Positions 1-8,092 of a stretch of DNA of 38,107 bases are shown piece after piece. Each line of letters starts with the position of its first letter. Position 1 is the stretch's first letter. The position numbers and the translations under genes are program-made. The notes beneath the pieces are model-generated. The model was given only the letters and a program-made list of their open reading frames with translations. It searched no databases and was not told where the DNA came from. Source of the stretch: Pirellulaceae bacterium (GTDB lineage Bacteria; Planctomycetota; Planctomycetia; Pirellulales; Pirellulaceae); NCBI GenBank assembly GCA_030681235.1, contig JAUXWY010000026.1, forward strand, positions 1 to 38,107. The letters are read 5' to 3'.

Positions 1-1
1 T

Positions 2-1927
<1,926 letters not shown>

Positions 1928-1988
1928 TTGCGGGTTTGCCGGAAAATCTAGCAACGGCCTGGCAGGCAGCCTGTTGGGACGATTTGTA

Positions 1989-2016
1989 GAGCCAGTTCTT
2001 TGAACTGGCTCTTTTT
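1989..2016 (+). terminator. Intrinsic terminator of katG
   Basis: A perfect 10-bp stem (GAGCCAGTTC pairing with GAACTGGCTC) with a TTT loop is followed directly by five T. It lies about 60 bases after the katG stop. Confidence 0.92.
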
Positions 2017-2110
2017 ATTGCAATTCAAACTTTTGCGCGAACGAAGTAATCGACACCGCGTCTAATCGGTTGACCTACAGCGGATTGCTGAGGTAGGCCA
2101 TCAAAACAAA

Positions 2111-2127
2111 CGAGTCACGGAGACTCG
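2111..2127. repeat. Small hairpin with an ACGGA loop
   Basis: CGAGTC and GACTCG form a perfect 6-bp stem around the loop ACGGA. The loop resembles that of the two intercistronic hairpins at 5886-5911 and 6802-6826 (ACGGAG), which suggests one dispersed family of small palindromes. It lies 24 bases upstream of the possible small gene at 2151. Confidence 0.5.
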
Positions 2128-2150
2128 CTTACTTTACCGGAACGTGGACC

Positions 2151-2279
2151 ATGTCACTGCATCATCTCAACTTCAATTTATGGACGCAACGAATCCAGCC
2201 GGTGAACGGTCAGCGGAATCCGATCCATCGTGGATTGAAACCGGCCGCGAATTGGAAGGTAACACAGGGTTGGCCATAA
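2151..2279 (+). CDS. Possible 42-aa small protein, unrecognised
   Basis: An ATG-to-TAA frame of 42 residues starts MSLHHLNFNLWTQ and ends KVTQGWP. It is rich in Asn, Gln and Trp and basic, with no membrane segment. The best support is context: the stop is 30 bases before a very strong intrinsic terminator (2310-2351), so something is transcribed here, and this frame fits exactly between that terminator and the katG terminator. No convincing ribosome binding site is visible; GGAACG about 10 bases upstream is the best candidate. I recognise no family. The alternative is that 2130-2351 is a noncoding RNA. A longer 88-aa frame over the same bases reads through the terminator and is less likely. 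Confidence 0.35.
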   Translation: MSLHHLNFNLWTQRIQPVNGQRNPIHRGLKPAANWKVTQGWP

Positions 2280-2309
2280 CGGCCAATCAGACAACGATTC
2301 ACGTTGGCT

Positions 2310-2351
2310 GGCCCGGTGTTCCCTCCCCCCAGGAACACCGGGCCTTTTTTT
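2310..2351 (+). terminator. Strong intrinsic terminator upstream of the tRNA array
   Basis: A perfect 13-bp GC-rich stem (GGCCCGGTGTTCC with GGAACACCGGGCC) and a 9-nt loop are followed by seven T. It ends a transcript that begins after the katG terminator and insulates the tRNA array, which starts 50 bases later. Confidence 0.92.
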
Positions 2352-2400
2352 GTTGCTGCGGGGACAGCGGAAGCGGCGTGTTTGATCCGGTTAGATGCTT

Positions 2401-2472
2401 GGACTGGTAGCTGAGATGGTTTAGCAGCGGTCTGAAGAGCCGTAGACGAGGATTCGAGCACCTCCCAGTCCA
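2401..2472 (+). tRNA. tRNA-Phe (anticodon GAA), first of the array
   Basis: Acceptor GGACTGG pairs perfectly with CCAGTCC and the discriminator is A. The D loop AGATGGTT keeps GG. The anticodon loop CTGAAGA gives GAA (Phe), on a stem with two G-U pairs. The T arm has four good pairs, but the normally invariant G53-C61 pair is A-A. CCA is not encoded. It is a recognisable tRNA-Phe with a weakened T arm. Confidence 0.8.
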
Positions 2473-2483
2473 CTCGAGTAATT

Positions 2484-2551
2484 GGGCTTGCCGATGGGTC
2501 GGCGCTTTGACTTGCAATCAAGGCTTCTGGGTTCGATTCCCAGCTTGTCCA
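2484..2551 (+). tRNA. tRNA-Ala (anticodon TGC) with a shortened D arm
   Basis: The anticodon loop CTTGCAA gives TGC on a 5-bp stem that can extend to 7. The T arm CTGGG/CCCAG is perfect. The alanine identity pair G3-U70 is present and the discriminator is A. The acceptor has two T-T mismatches (5-68 and 6-67). Only 15 bases lie between the acceptor and the anticodon stem. They fold as CCGA-TGGG-TCGG, a D arm with a 4-nt loop, so the gene is just 68 nt long. CCA is not encoded. Whether it works in translation is uncertain. Confidence 0.65.
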
Positions 2552-2595
2552 CTGAGCGAAGAATATCGTTGACCGTTTACAGATGAGAATTGATT

Positions 2596-2668
2596 CGGGC
2601 AAAGGTGCAGATGGTAGCACGCCTGCTTTGGGAGCAGGAGGCTCTCGGTTCGACTCCGAGGTGCCCGA
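2596..2668 (+). tRNA. tRNA-Pro (anticodon TGG)
   Basis: The anticodon stem CCTGC/GCAGG carries loop TTTGGGA, anticodon TGG. The acceptor has C1-G72 and discriminator A, as expected of bacterial tRNA-Pro, with one mismatch at 7-66. The D arm GTGC/GCAC and T arm CTCGG/CCGAG are perfect. Length is 73 nt; CCA is not encoded. Confidence 0.88.
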
Positions 2669-2702
2669 CTGGAGCGATCATGTCGACGACGATCATCACC
2701 AC

Positions 2703-2774
2703 GGTAGTCGCGGGCTGGTTGCCCATACCCGGCTGATAACCGAGTCGCGCTGAGTTCGATTCTCAGGGCTACCA
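2703..2774 (+). tRNA. tRNA-Ile (anticodon GAT) with a 5-nt D loop
   Basis: The acceptor GGTAGTC/GGCTACC pairs fully and the discriminator is A. The anticodon loop CTGATAA gives GAT, the usual Ile loop, and the T arm CTGAG/CTCAG is perfect. The D arm is GGGC/GCCC around only TGGTT, and the anticodon stem has a C-A mismatch. CCA is not encoded. Confidence 0.78.
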
Positions 2775-2850
2775 TTTCCACCAACCACGCAAGAAAGAGA
2801 AAACATGGAAACGCTTTCGCGAATAAAACGTTGCCTCACGACTTCAATTC

Positions 2851-2922
2851 GAGGTTGTGGTGTAGCGGTTGCACAGCGGACTTTTAATCCGCAGAGCGTG
2901 GGTTCGAATCCCACCGGCCTCA
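2851..2922 (+). tRNA. tRNA-Lys (anticodon TTT)
   Basis: The acceptor GAGGTTG/CGGCCTC pairs through with two G-U pairs; the discriminator is A. The anticodon stem GCGGA/TCCGC holds loop CTTTTAA, anticodon TTT. The T arm GTGGG/CCCAC with TTCGAAT is canonical. Length is 72 nt; CCA is not encoded. Confidence 0.9.
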
Positions 2923-2930
2923 CTTTGCAC

Positions 2931-3001
2931 GCACGGATGGTCTAGTGGCATGACACCGCTTTCGTAAAGCGGCGGCGTGAGTTCGATTCTCACTCGGTGC
3001 T
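2931..3001 (+). tRNA. tRNA-Thr (anticodon CGT)
   Basis: The anticodon stem CCGCT/AGCGG holds loop TTCGTAA, anticodon CGT. The T arm GTGAG/CTCAC is perfect. The acceptor has one G-G mismatch (5-68), the D stem is 3 bp and the variable loop 4 nt. The discriminator is T, unusual for bacterial tRNA-Thr. CCA is not encoded. Confidence 0.8.
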
Positions 3002-3018
3002 CTTGAACAAAAGTTTAT

Positions 3019-3091
3019 TCCGGTGTAGCCAAATTGGTAAGGCTCGTCCCTGTTAAGGACGCGATTGTAGGTTCGAATCCTACTGCCGGAG
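3019..3091 (+). tRNA. tRNA-Asn (anticodon GTT)
   Basis: The acceptor TCCGGTG/TGCCGGA pairs fully, and discriminator G matches bacterial tRNA-Asn. The anticodon loop CTGTTAA gives GTT on a 5-bp stem. The D loop AAATTGGTAA and T arm GTAGG/CCTAC are canonical. Length is 73 nt; CCA is not encoded. Confidence 0.92.
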
Positions 3092-3100
3092 CTAAGAGCG

Positions 3101-3149
3101 AGGTTTCAGGTTCCAGATTCCAGATTGGAGATTGGAGATTGGAGATTGG
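3101..3149. repeat. Heptanucleotide tandem repeat, seven units
   Basis: Seven 7-nt units run AGGTTTC, AGGTTCC, AGATTCC, then four AGATTGG, giving a stepwise gradient of single changes. It sits between the tRNA-Asn and tRNA-Gln genes. A second array of seven 7-nt units follows the last tRNA (3487-3535). Confidence 0.9.
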
Positions 3150-3155
3150 AGACGC

Positions 3156-3227
3156 ACGGGTGTAGGCCAGTGGAAAGCCGACTGCCTTTGAAGCAGTAGA
3201 GCGAAGGTTCGAATCCTTCCGCCCGTA
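3156..3227 (+). tRNA. tRNA-Gln (anticodon TTG)
   Basis: The acceptor ACGGGTG/CGCCCGT pairs fully with a weak A1-U72 pair. The discriminator is A, whereas G is usual for Gln. The anticodon stem ACTGC/GCAGT holds loop CTTTGAA, anticodon TTG. The T arm GAAGG/CCTTC is perfect. Length is 72 nt; CCA is not encoded. Confidence 0.87.
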
Positions 3228-3244
3228 TGTTGCAGAATTCGTAT

Positions 3245-3319
3245 TCCGGAGTAGCAGTTATTGGCTGTTGCGTATGGCTTTGATCCAGAAGTTCGCAGGG
3301 TCGATTCCTGCCTTCGGTG
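3245..3319 (+). tRNA. tRNA-Gln-like gene (anticodon TTG), degenerate
   Basis: This is a second gene with anticodon TTG (loop CTTTGAT). The acceptor TCCGGAG/CTTCGGT has T1-T72 unpaired, and discriminator G fits Gln. The D arm AGCAG/CTGTT and T stem GCAGG/CCTGC pair, but the T loop starts with G instead of the conserved T54, and the anticodon stem has an A-G mismatch. It is 75 nt long with no CCA. It may be a decaying copy or a specialised tRNA. Confidence 0.6.
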
Positions 3320-3332
3320 CTTGATCAAAGAT

Positions 3333-3406
3333 GGTGGCCGTCCTGTATTGGTCCAGGAACTTGGATGTGACCCAAGTCCATATCGGTTCGATTCCGATCG
3401 GTTACC
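3333..3406 (+). tRNA. tRNA-His (anticodon GTG)
   Basis: The anticodon stem CTTGG/CCAAG holds loop ATGTGAC, anticodon GTG. An eighth acceptor pair, G-1 with C73, is encoded, which is the hallmark of bacterial tRNA-His. The remaining acceptor pairs include two G-U. The T arm ATCGG/CCGAT is perfect. CCA is not encoded. Confidence 0.9.
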
Positions 3407-3411
3407 CTTGC

Positions 3412-3483
3412 GGTGCGGTACGCCAACGGTGAGCGACTTGTTTTAGAAACAAGTGATTGTGGGTTCGAATCCCACCTGCACCA
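3412..3483 (+). tRNA. Class I tRNA with leucine anticodon TAG
   Basis: All arms pair: acceptor GGTGCGG/CTGCACC, D stem CGC/GCG, anticodon stem CTTGT/ACAAG and T arm GTGGG/CCCAC; the discriminator is A. The loop TTTAGAA gives anticodon TAG, which reads the Leu codon CUA. Bacterial tRNA-Leu normally has a long class II variable arm, but this one has only TGATT (5 nt). The fold is good and the identity is odd: it may be charged with another amino acid or not used in translation. Confidence 0.75.
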
Positions 3484-3486
3484 TTG

Positions 3487-3535
3487 TTGGTTCTTGGTTC
3501 TTGGTTCTTCGTTCTTGGTTCTTGGTTCTTGGTTG
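3487..3535. repeat. Heptanucleotide tandem repeat after the tRNA array
   Basis: Seven 7-nt units of TTGGTTC, with one TTCGTTC unit in the middle and a final TTGGTTG, total 49 nt. Unit size and copy number match the unrelated-sequence array at 3101-3149. Confidence 0.9.
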
Positions 3536-3651
3536 TGCTTGTCGGTTTTGCCGACTGGACTTAGGATGTTCTGCTTGTGGGTCTGCTCCGGAATGAAAAC
3601 ACGGTGGGCGGAGGACCACCACACGACGGACTCCTGCAAGGTTTTTACCGC

Positions 3652-4410
3652 TTGTTCGACATTACAGACTTTTCAATTCTAGCGGTTGTTTTGACGGTTG
3701 GCATCTTGATCCAGGCCTCGTCTGGTTTTGCGGCTGGATTGCTGGCGGTCCCGGTCTTGTTGCTCAGCGGCTCGTTTGCAATCCCCGAAGCGCAAGCTGC
3801 GATATTAGTTTCGACCGTGCCGCAAAACATCTACGGCGTCTGGTCGTTCCGCCATGAAGTGCGGGGGCGAGACCTGATCTTTCCAGCCGGGCTCCGATTG
3901 TTGGGTCTACCGATTGGAGCCTTGATACTGTACCAGATCGAGTCGTTTCCTCGCGACGCCATTCATCAAGGTGTTGGTGCCTGTGTCGTAGCCATCGCGA
4001 TAGCCATGATCATTCTGCGTCCCAAGCCCCAGGCCACGATCTCGCAAGTTTACTCGATCCCAACTTTTTTCTTGTCGGGCTTTCTGCAGGGACTCATCGG
4101 CATGGGTGGTCCGCCCATGGTTTTTTGGGTCCAAGCCCATGACTGGAGCACACAACGAAGTCGCGGCTTTCTTTTCAGCATGTACTTGATCAGTCTGCTC
4201 CCCGCGTTTCTAACGCTGTATCTCGTGTTTGGCACGCGCATTGGGCCACCGATTCTCATGTCGCTGTTTTTGGTTCCGTGGTTGCTGGTCGTGACCTGGT
4301 TTGGTCTAAAGATCGGCACCCGATTAGGCCGCGAACGACTCCGATATTTCACGTTGGGGTTATTGGTTTTGCTGGGACTAGTGGCCGTCTTGAGCCCGTT
4401 TTTCAAGTAA
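3652..4410 (+). CDS. TauE/SafE family permease (sulfite/organosulfur exporter type)
   Basis: This is a 252-residue inner-membrane permease almost entirely made of hydrophobic segments, about eight, the usual size for TauE/SafE proteins. The family moves sulfite, sulfoacetate or other organic anions, but the substrate here cannot be read from sequence. The N-terminal half holds the glycine-rich IQASSGFAAGLLAVPVLLLSG stretch and the second half the matching FLSGFLQGLIGMGGPPMVFW, the two inverted family repeats. I chose the TTG at 3652 because AAGG lies 10 bases upstream and the family-like sequence starts there. A GTG at 3577 would add 25 residues of low-complexity sequence unlike the family. 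It converges on the operon that ends at 4652. Confidence 0.85.
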   Translation: MFDITDFSILAVVLTVGILIQASSGFAAGLLAVPVLLLSGSFAIPEAQAAILVSTVPQNIYGVWSFRHEVRGRDLIFPAGLRLLGLPIGALILYQIESFPRDAIHQGVGACVVAIAIAMIILRPKPQATISQVYSIPTFFLSGFLQGLIGMGGPPMVFWVQAHDWSTQRSRGFLFSMYLISLLPAFLTLYLVFGTRIGPPILMSLFLVPWLLVVTWFGLKIGTRLGRERLRYFTLGLLVLLGLVAVLSPFFK

Positions 4411-4651
4411 CTCGACCGACGTTCAGTTGAAGTCGCTGAATCACGACGCGAAAACAACTCGGGGATTAGCTTCCAGCATTGCACACCGATGGGCAACAAC
4501 ACGAGCGGGAAGAACAGCGTCAGCGCCAAGAGACCAACCACAGGTCGCGATGTTGTCTCCGTGAAATTGAACGGCTGTTCACCACCCGTAACCAGGCTGT
4601 CGATCGACAGCACTGGAGTACTTTTGACTCGGACATTGTTTTGACGGAATG

Positions 4652-5827
4652 TTAGGACGGCACCAAGTGATGTGGCAGATCCGTGACGGTCGCGCAACCA
4701 ATCTGCTCCATCACCTGCCGCAGTTGCCGTTTGAGCATAAAAATTGTGTGATCGCCGCCGCGGTCGCCCAACGCGCCGACTCCGTACATAAAACTGCGGC
4801 CCATGAACACGAACTTTGCCCCCGAAGCCAACACACACGCGACATCCGGACCGCTCCGAACACCACTGTCCAGCATCATCGTCGTGCGACCGCCGAATTC
4901 TTTCGCCAACGCGGTCAACGGCCGGATCGTGGACTCGCCTGCATCCAACTGCCGACCGCCATGGTTGGACACGATCATGCCGTCCACTCCCAACCGCAAC
5001 GCCAATTCGGCGTCTTCCGGTGTGACGATGCCTTTGACGACCAGCTTCCCCGGCCAGCGATCGCGAATGGCCTTGATCTTGTCGGCCGTCAGGCGTCCCG
5101 AAAATGTCTTGTTCATGAACAATCCCAAGTGCTTCATGTTGAGTCCCTTGGGGATGTAGGGCTTCATGGTCTTGAACTCAGGTTTTCCGGCCGTGAGTTG
5201 CCCAAGGCACCACGTCGGTCGCACCAACATCTGCGAGATGTTTCTCAGCGACATCCGCGGCGGAATCGACAAGCCGTTGCGAATCTCTTTCGGACGATAA
5301 GCAAATGTCGGCGTATCCGCCAGGATCACCAATACCGGAAATCCAGCCGCTTTCACGCGATCGATCAACTTGTCGCGCAGGTCCAGTTCCGCGGGATGAT
5401 AGAGTTGGAACCACGCCTTGCCACCGGTGATCTCCGCTACTGTCTCGATGCTGGCCGTTCCCACCGTGCTGAGAATGAACGGGATGCCGTTGTCGGACGC
5501 AGCCTTGGCTAAGATCTCGGTCGAACGCGGCCACATCAGTCCTTGCAAACCGATCGGAGCCACACCAAACGGAGCCTCGTAGACTTGGCCAAAAATCTCC
5601 GTTCGTAAACTCGCGCCGGGGTAATCGCTCAAATACCACGGTCGCAACCGCACTTCGCGGATCTCGTCCGTGTTCCGCCGCAAATTCACTTCGGAGAAAC
5701 ACCCGCCCTCCAAGTATTCGAACGCAAACCGAGGCATTCGCTGCCGGGCTCGTTCTCGCAAGTGATCGATCGATGGGTACTCGGAATTGAACGAGGCTTC
5801 TGCAGGATCGGGTGTTTTGTCGGACAT
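4652..5827 (-). CDS. lldD: FMN-dependent alpha-hydroxy-acid dehydrogenase (L-lactate dehydrogenase-like)
   Basis: A 391-residue member of the FMN-dependent alpha-hydroxy-acid oxidase/dehydrogenase family, TIM-barrel enzymes that oxidise L-2-hydroxy acids such as lactate or glycolate to 2-oxo acids. The catalytic His (about 289) and substrate Arg (292) lie in SNHGGRQLD. The FMN Lys (265) is in KLVVKGI, and the QLY strand is near 141. The C-terminal DSGVRSGPDV and GRSFMYG segments bind FMN phosphate. It is a soluble version with no membrane segment. It is third in a minus-strand operon, 90 bases after the PF09370 gene and separated from it by a hairpin repeat. The exact substrate is unknown; its neighbours suggest a small hydroxy-acid pathway rather than simple lactate use. 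Confidence 0.85.
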   Translation of the reverse strand: MSDKTPDPAEASFNSEYPSIDHLRERARQRMPRFAFEYLEGGCFSEVNLRRNTDEIREVRLRPWYLSDYPGASLRTEIFGQVYEAPFGVAPIGLQGLMWPRSTEILAKAASDNGIPFILSTVGTASIETVAEITGGKAWFQLYHPAELDLRDKLIDRVKAAGFPVLVILADTPTFAYRPKEIRNGLSIPPRMSLRNISQMLVRPTWCLGQLTAGKPEFKTMKPYIPKGLNMKHLGLFMNKTFSGRLTADKIKAIRDRWPGKLVVKGIVTPEDAELALRLGVDGMIVSNHGGRQLDAGESTIRPLTALAKEFGGRTTMMLDSGVRSGPDVACVLASGAKFVFMGRSFMYGVGALGDRGGDHTIFMLKRQLRQVMEQIGCATVTDLPHHLVPS

Positions 5828-5885
5828 GAGTGATTCAAAGAGAGTGCGTGGGGGGTGGGTAAACGGGTTGCTGATATGTTTCGTC

Positions 5886-5911
5886 TGGCCAACGGAGCGG
5901 TCAGCGACATT
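5886..5911 (-). repeat. Intercistronic hairpin repeat, copy 1
   Basis: A hairpin six bases after the stop of the PF09370 gene. The 20 bases 5892-5911 are identical to 6807-6826, next to the stop of the preceding gene. The stem is CTGACCG with TTGGCCAG around a CTCCG-type loop and carries one mismatch. No T-run follows, so it is not a classical terminator. Confidence 0.7.
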
Positions 5912-5917
5912 TAGAGC

Positions 5918-6745
5918 CTATCCCAACTGCAATTTCATAAAATCAGCAACTTGTGACTTGATCGCGACTTCGGTCGGCAAGCGTTCCATGGAACTCGCTC
6001 CATAAAACCCATGAATATCGCAGCGATTCAGAATGTACTGAGCATCTTCCGGCATCGCAATTGGTCCGCCATGACACAAGACGATCACATCCGAACGCAC
6101 GGATCGACCGGCATCCGCAATCGCGGTGACTCGTGCGACACAGTCTTCAAGCTTCAGTGCCGATTCGGCCCCGATCGCACCGCCCGTCGTCAAGCCCATG
6201 TGAGCGACCAAAATATCGGCTCCCGCCTGAGTCATCTCGATTGCTTGCTGCGGATCGAACACGTAGGGAGTGGTCAGCAGCCCTAGTTGATGCGCGGCGG
6301 CAATACACTCCACTTCCAAACCATATCCCATCCCCGTCTCTTCCAAGTTCGCGCGGAACATCCCGTCGATTAGGCCAACCGTCGGAAAATTCTGGATTCC
6401 TGAGAATCCCAACGAAATCAATTCGTTGAGGAAATGGTCTCGCAGCATGAAAGGATCAACTCCGCAGACACCAGCAATCACCGGTGTGTGGGAAACCGTC
6501 GTCAGCACTTCGCGAGCCATCTCTTTGACGATGTCGTTGGCATTGCCAAAAGGCAGCAATCCGGACAAAGACCCGCGGCCAGCCATCCGATAGCGACCCG
6601 AGTTGTAAATCACGATCAGGTCGATCCCGCCGGCCTCTTCACATTTCGCACTGATCCCGGTCCCCGCTCCGCCACCAACAATAGGTTCTTTCCGAGCGAC
6701 TTTGGCCCGCAGACGGTACAAGATAGATTCACGAGTTTGACGCAT
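5918..6745 (-). CDS. PF09370 TIM-barrel protein ('phosphoenolpyruvate hydrolase-like'), Tm-1 C-domain homologue
   Basis: A 275-residue predicted cytoplasmic TIM-barrel protein of PF09370. The family carries a phosphoenolpyruvate-hydrolase-like name, but its reaction is not firmly established. Family-like segments are [19 protein letters not shown] near residues 22-40, [12 protein letters not shown] around 43-54, [12 protein letters not shown] around 117-128, [10 protein letters not shown] around 180-189, VLCHGGP and [12 protein letters not shown] near the C-terminus. It follows a UPF0261 protein in the same operon with 81 bases between them. In plants the two domains form one protein, the tomato Tm-1 virus-resistance protein, and in many bacteria they are adjacent genes. 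Recognition is by remembered family sequence, so the domain call is good and the biochemical role is unknown. Confidence 0.82.
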   Translation of the reverse strand: MRQTRESILYRLRAKVARKEPIVGGGAGTGISAKCEEAGGIDLIVIYNSGRYRMAGRGSLSGLLPFGNANDIVKEMAREVLTTVSHTPVIAGVCGVDPFMLRDHFLNELISLGFSGIQNFPTVGLIDGMFRANLEETGMGYGLEVECIAAAHQLGLLTTPYVFDPQQAIEMTQAGADILVAHMGLTTGGAIGAESALKLEDCVARVTAIADAGRSVRSDVIVLCHGGPIAMPEDAQYILNRCDIHGFYGASSMERLPTEVAIKSQVADFMKLQLG

Positions 6746-6801
6746 TGATTGCTTCCAATGTAGTGGACCGTTCCCACGGCCCTGCTTAACCTTACAAACC
6801 T

Positions 6802-6826
6802 GACCGACGGAGCGGTCAGCGACATT
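6802..6826 (-). repeat. Intercistronic hairpin repeat, copy 2
   Basis: A perfect palindromic stem CTGACCG/CGGTCAG around CTCCGT, directly abutting the TAG stop of the UPF0261 gene. It shares 20 identical bases with the copy after the next gene (5892-5911). There is no T-run, so an mRNA stability or processing role, or a mobile REP-like repeat, is more likely than termination. Confidence 0.75.
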
Positions 6827-8092
6827 CTAACAACGCTCGGTCGAGGTCGCGAGCATCTGCAAAAAATTCTCGGCCAGCGCTTGCGAGAACTCTGGAGCAT
6901 TGATGTCGTACGGCAAACGAATCAACATTCGCTGCGACGAAGTTTTCAAACATCGTTCTAACTCGTCGAATAATACGGCATCCGCTTCAGGATCGTAAAA
7001 CGGTTTGCCCGGTACGTCGATCAAGGAAACGCCGCCTTCGGGCACCAACACTCGCCACGGTGCTGTGGAGCGATTCAACTTCTCAGAGATGAAACCGGCG
7101 ATCCGACGATTCTCTTCGACGGTCGTCCGCATCAGCGTGACTTGCGCGTTGTGGACGTGCAGTTTGCGTCCTGAGAACTGGGCAGGCACCGTTTCCAATC
7201 CGGCAAAGTTCACCATGTCCAACGCGCCCAAGCTGACCACTAACGGGATTCCAGCGTCCAACAACTTGTCGAACCTTTGCGGGCCAGCGCTAAACACTCC
7301 GCCGGCAATTTCATCAGCCACTTCCGTGGTCGTTATATCCAACACGCCGGAAATCAACCCTGAGGCGACCAACTGTTCCATCGCACGTCCGCCGGAGCCG
7401 GTCGCGTGGAAGACCAAGCAATCAAACCCTTGGGCTTCCAAGATTTCGCGGACTCGAGTGACACACGGCGTCGTGACCCCAAACATCGTCATGCCAATGG
7501 TCGGGCGAGAAAGAGACTGAGGTTGTTTGTGCAGGGCCATGCCCGCCATCGCGTGGGCGGCGTTGGATAAGACAACGGTCGAGACGGCATTCAGCCCGGC
7601 CACATCCACGACAGAATACATCATCGCGATATCGCTGCTATCAACGTAGGCCGACACATTCCCGCTGGCGACCGTTGACACCATGAGTTTCGGAAGACCG
7701 ATCGGCAAAGCCCGCATGGCAGTCGTGATAAGAGACGTACCACCGCTGCCACCCAATCCCAACACGCCCGCCACGTTTCCCGCCGCTACTTCGGCCAACA
7801 GGTAACTTCGAAGCGCCTCCGCCATCATCGCGATAGCTTGACCTCGGTCCGTGGACACTGTTGTTGGCTCGGTAGTCGATCCATTGGCTGAAATCATTTT
7901 CAGGGCGTCTGCCGGTGCTAACGAGGCCATGACGGTTTCTCGCGAGACATCCGGGGGCACGGTTGGCGGTCCCAATGTGCCTACATCGATCATTCGGACT
8001 TGGGCTCCAGCTTCACGCAATCGGTCGCGAACGAACTCCAATTCGGAGCCCTTCGTGTCCATCGTGGCGACAACGTAAACAGATGGCGACAT
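6827..8092 (-). CDS. UPF0261 family protein (Tm-1 N-terminal domain-like, ATP-binding)
   Basis: A 421-residue soluble protein of UPF0261 (PF06792), the family of the N-terminal domain of tomato Tm-1. It starts with the typical VYVVATMDTKGSELEFVRD. Other conserved stretches are GVLGLGGSGGTSLITTAMR, LMVSTVASGNVSAYV and DIAMMYSVVDVAGLN, then GMTMFGVTTPCV and FHATGSGGRAMEQL, followed by the C-terminal VPEGGVSLID. The start is set by AAGGAAG seven bases before ATG 8092; an upstream in-frame start at 8185 would add 31 residues unlike the family. It is first in an operon with a PF09370 protein and an alpha-hydroxy-acid dehydrogenase. In this family the UPF0261 fold binds nucleotide; the physiological role in bacteria is unknown. 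Confidence 0.85.
   Translation of the reverse strand: MSPSVYVVATMDTKGSELEFVRDRLREAGAQVRMIDVGTLGPPTVPPDVSRETVMASLAPADALKMISANGSTTEPTTVSTDRGQAIAMMAEALRSYLLAEVAAGNVAGVLGLGGSGGTSLITTAMRALPIGLPKLMVSTVASGNVSAYVDSSDIAMMYSVVDVAGLNAVSTVVLSNAAHAMAGMALHKQPQSLSRPTIGMTMFGVTTPCVTRVREILEAQGFDCLVFHATGSGGRAMEQLVASGLISGVLDITTTEVADEIAGGVFSAGPQRFDKLLDAGIPLVVSLGALDMVNFAGLETVPAQFSGRKLHVHNAQVTLMRTTVEENRRIAGFISEKLNRSTAPWRVLVPEGGVSLIDVPGKPFYDPEADAVLFDELERCLKTSSQRMLIRLPYDINAPEFSQALAENFLQMLATSTERC

Noticed and set aside
2401-3535. tRNA array as a phage or integrative-element attachment region
   Set aside because: No integrase, phage gene or duplicated tRNA 3' end (att site) is visible on either side.
4050-4838. A 262-codon minus-strand frame spanning the permease end, the spacer and the start of the dehydrogenase end
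   Set aside because: Most of it is antisense to two real genes. Only the short hydrophobic piece in the spacer is worth noting, and it is listed separately as a finding.
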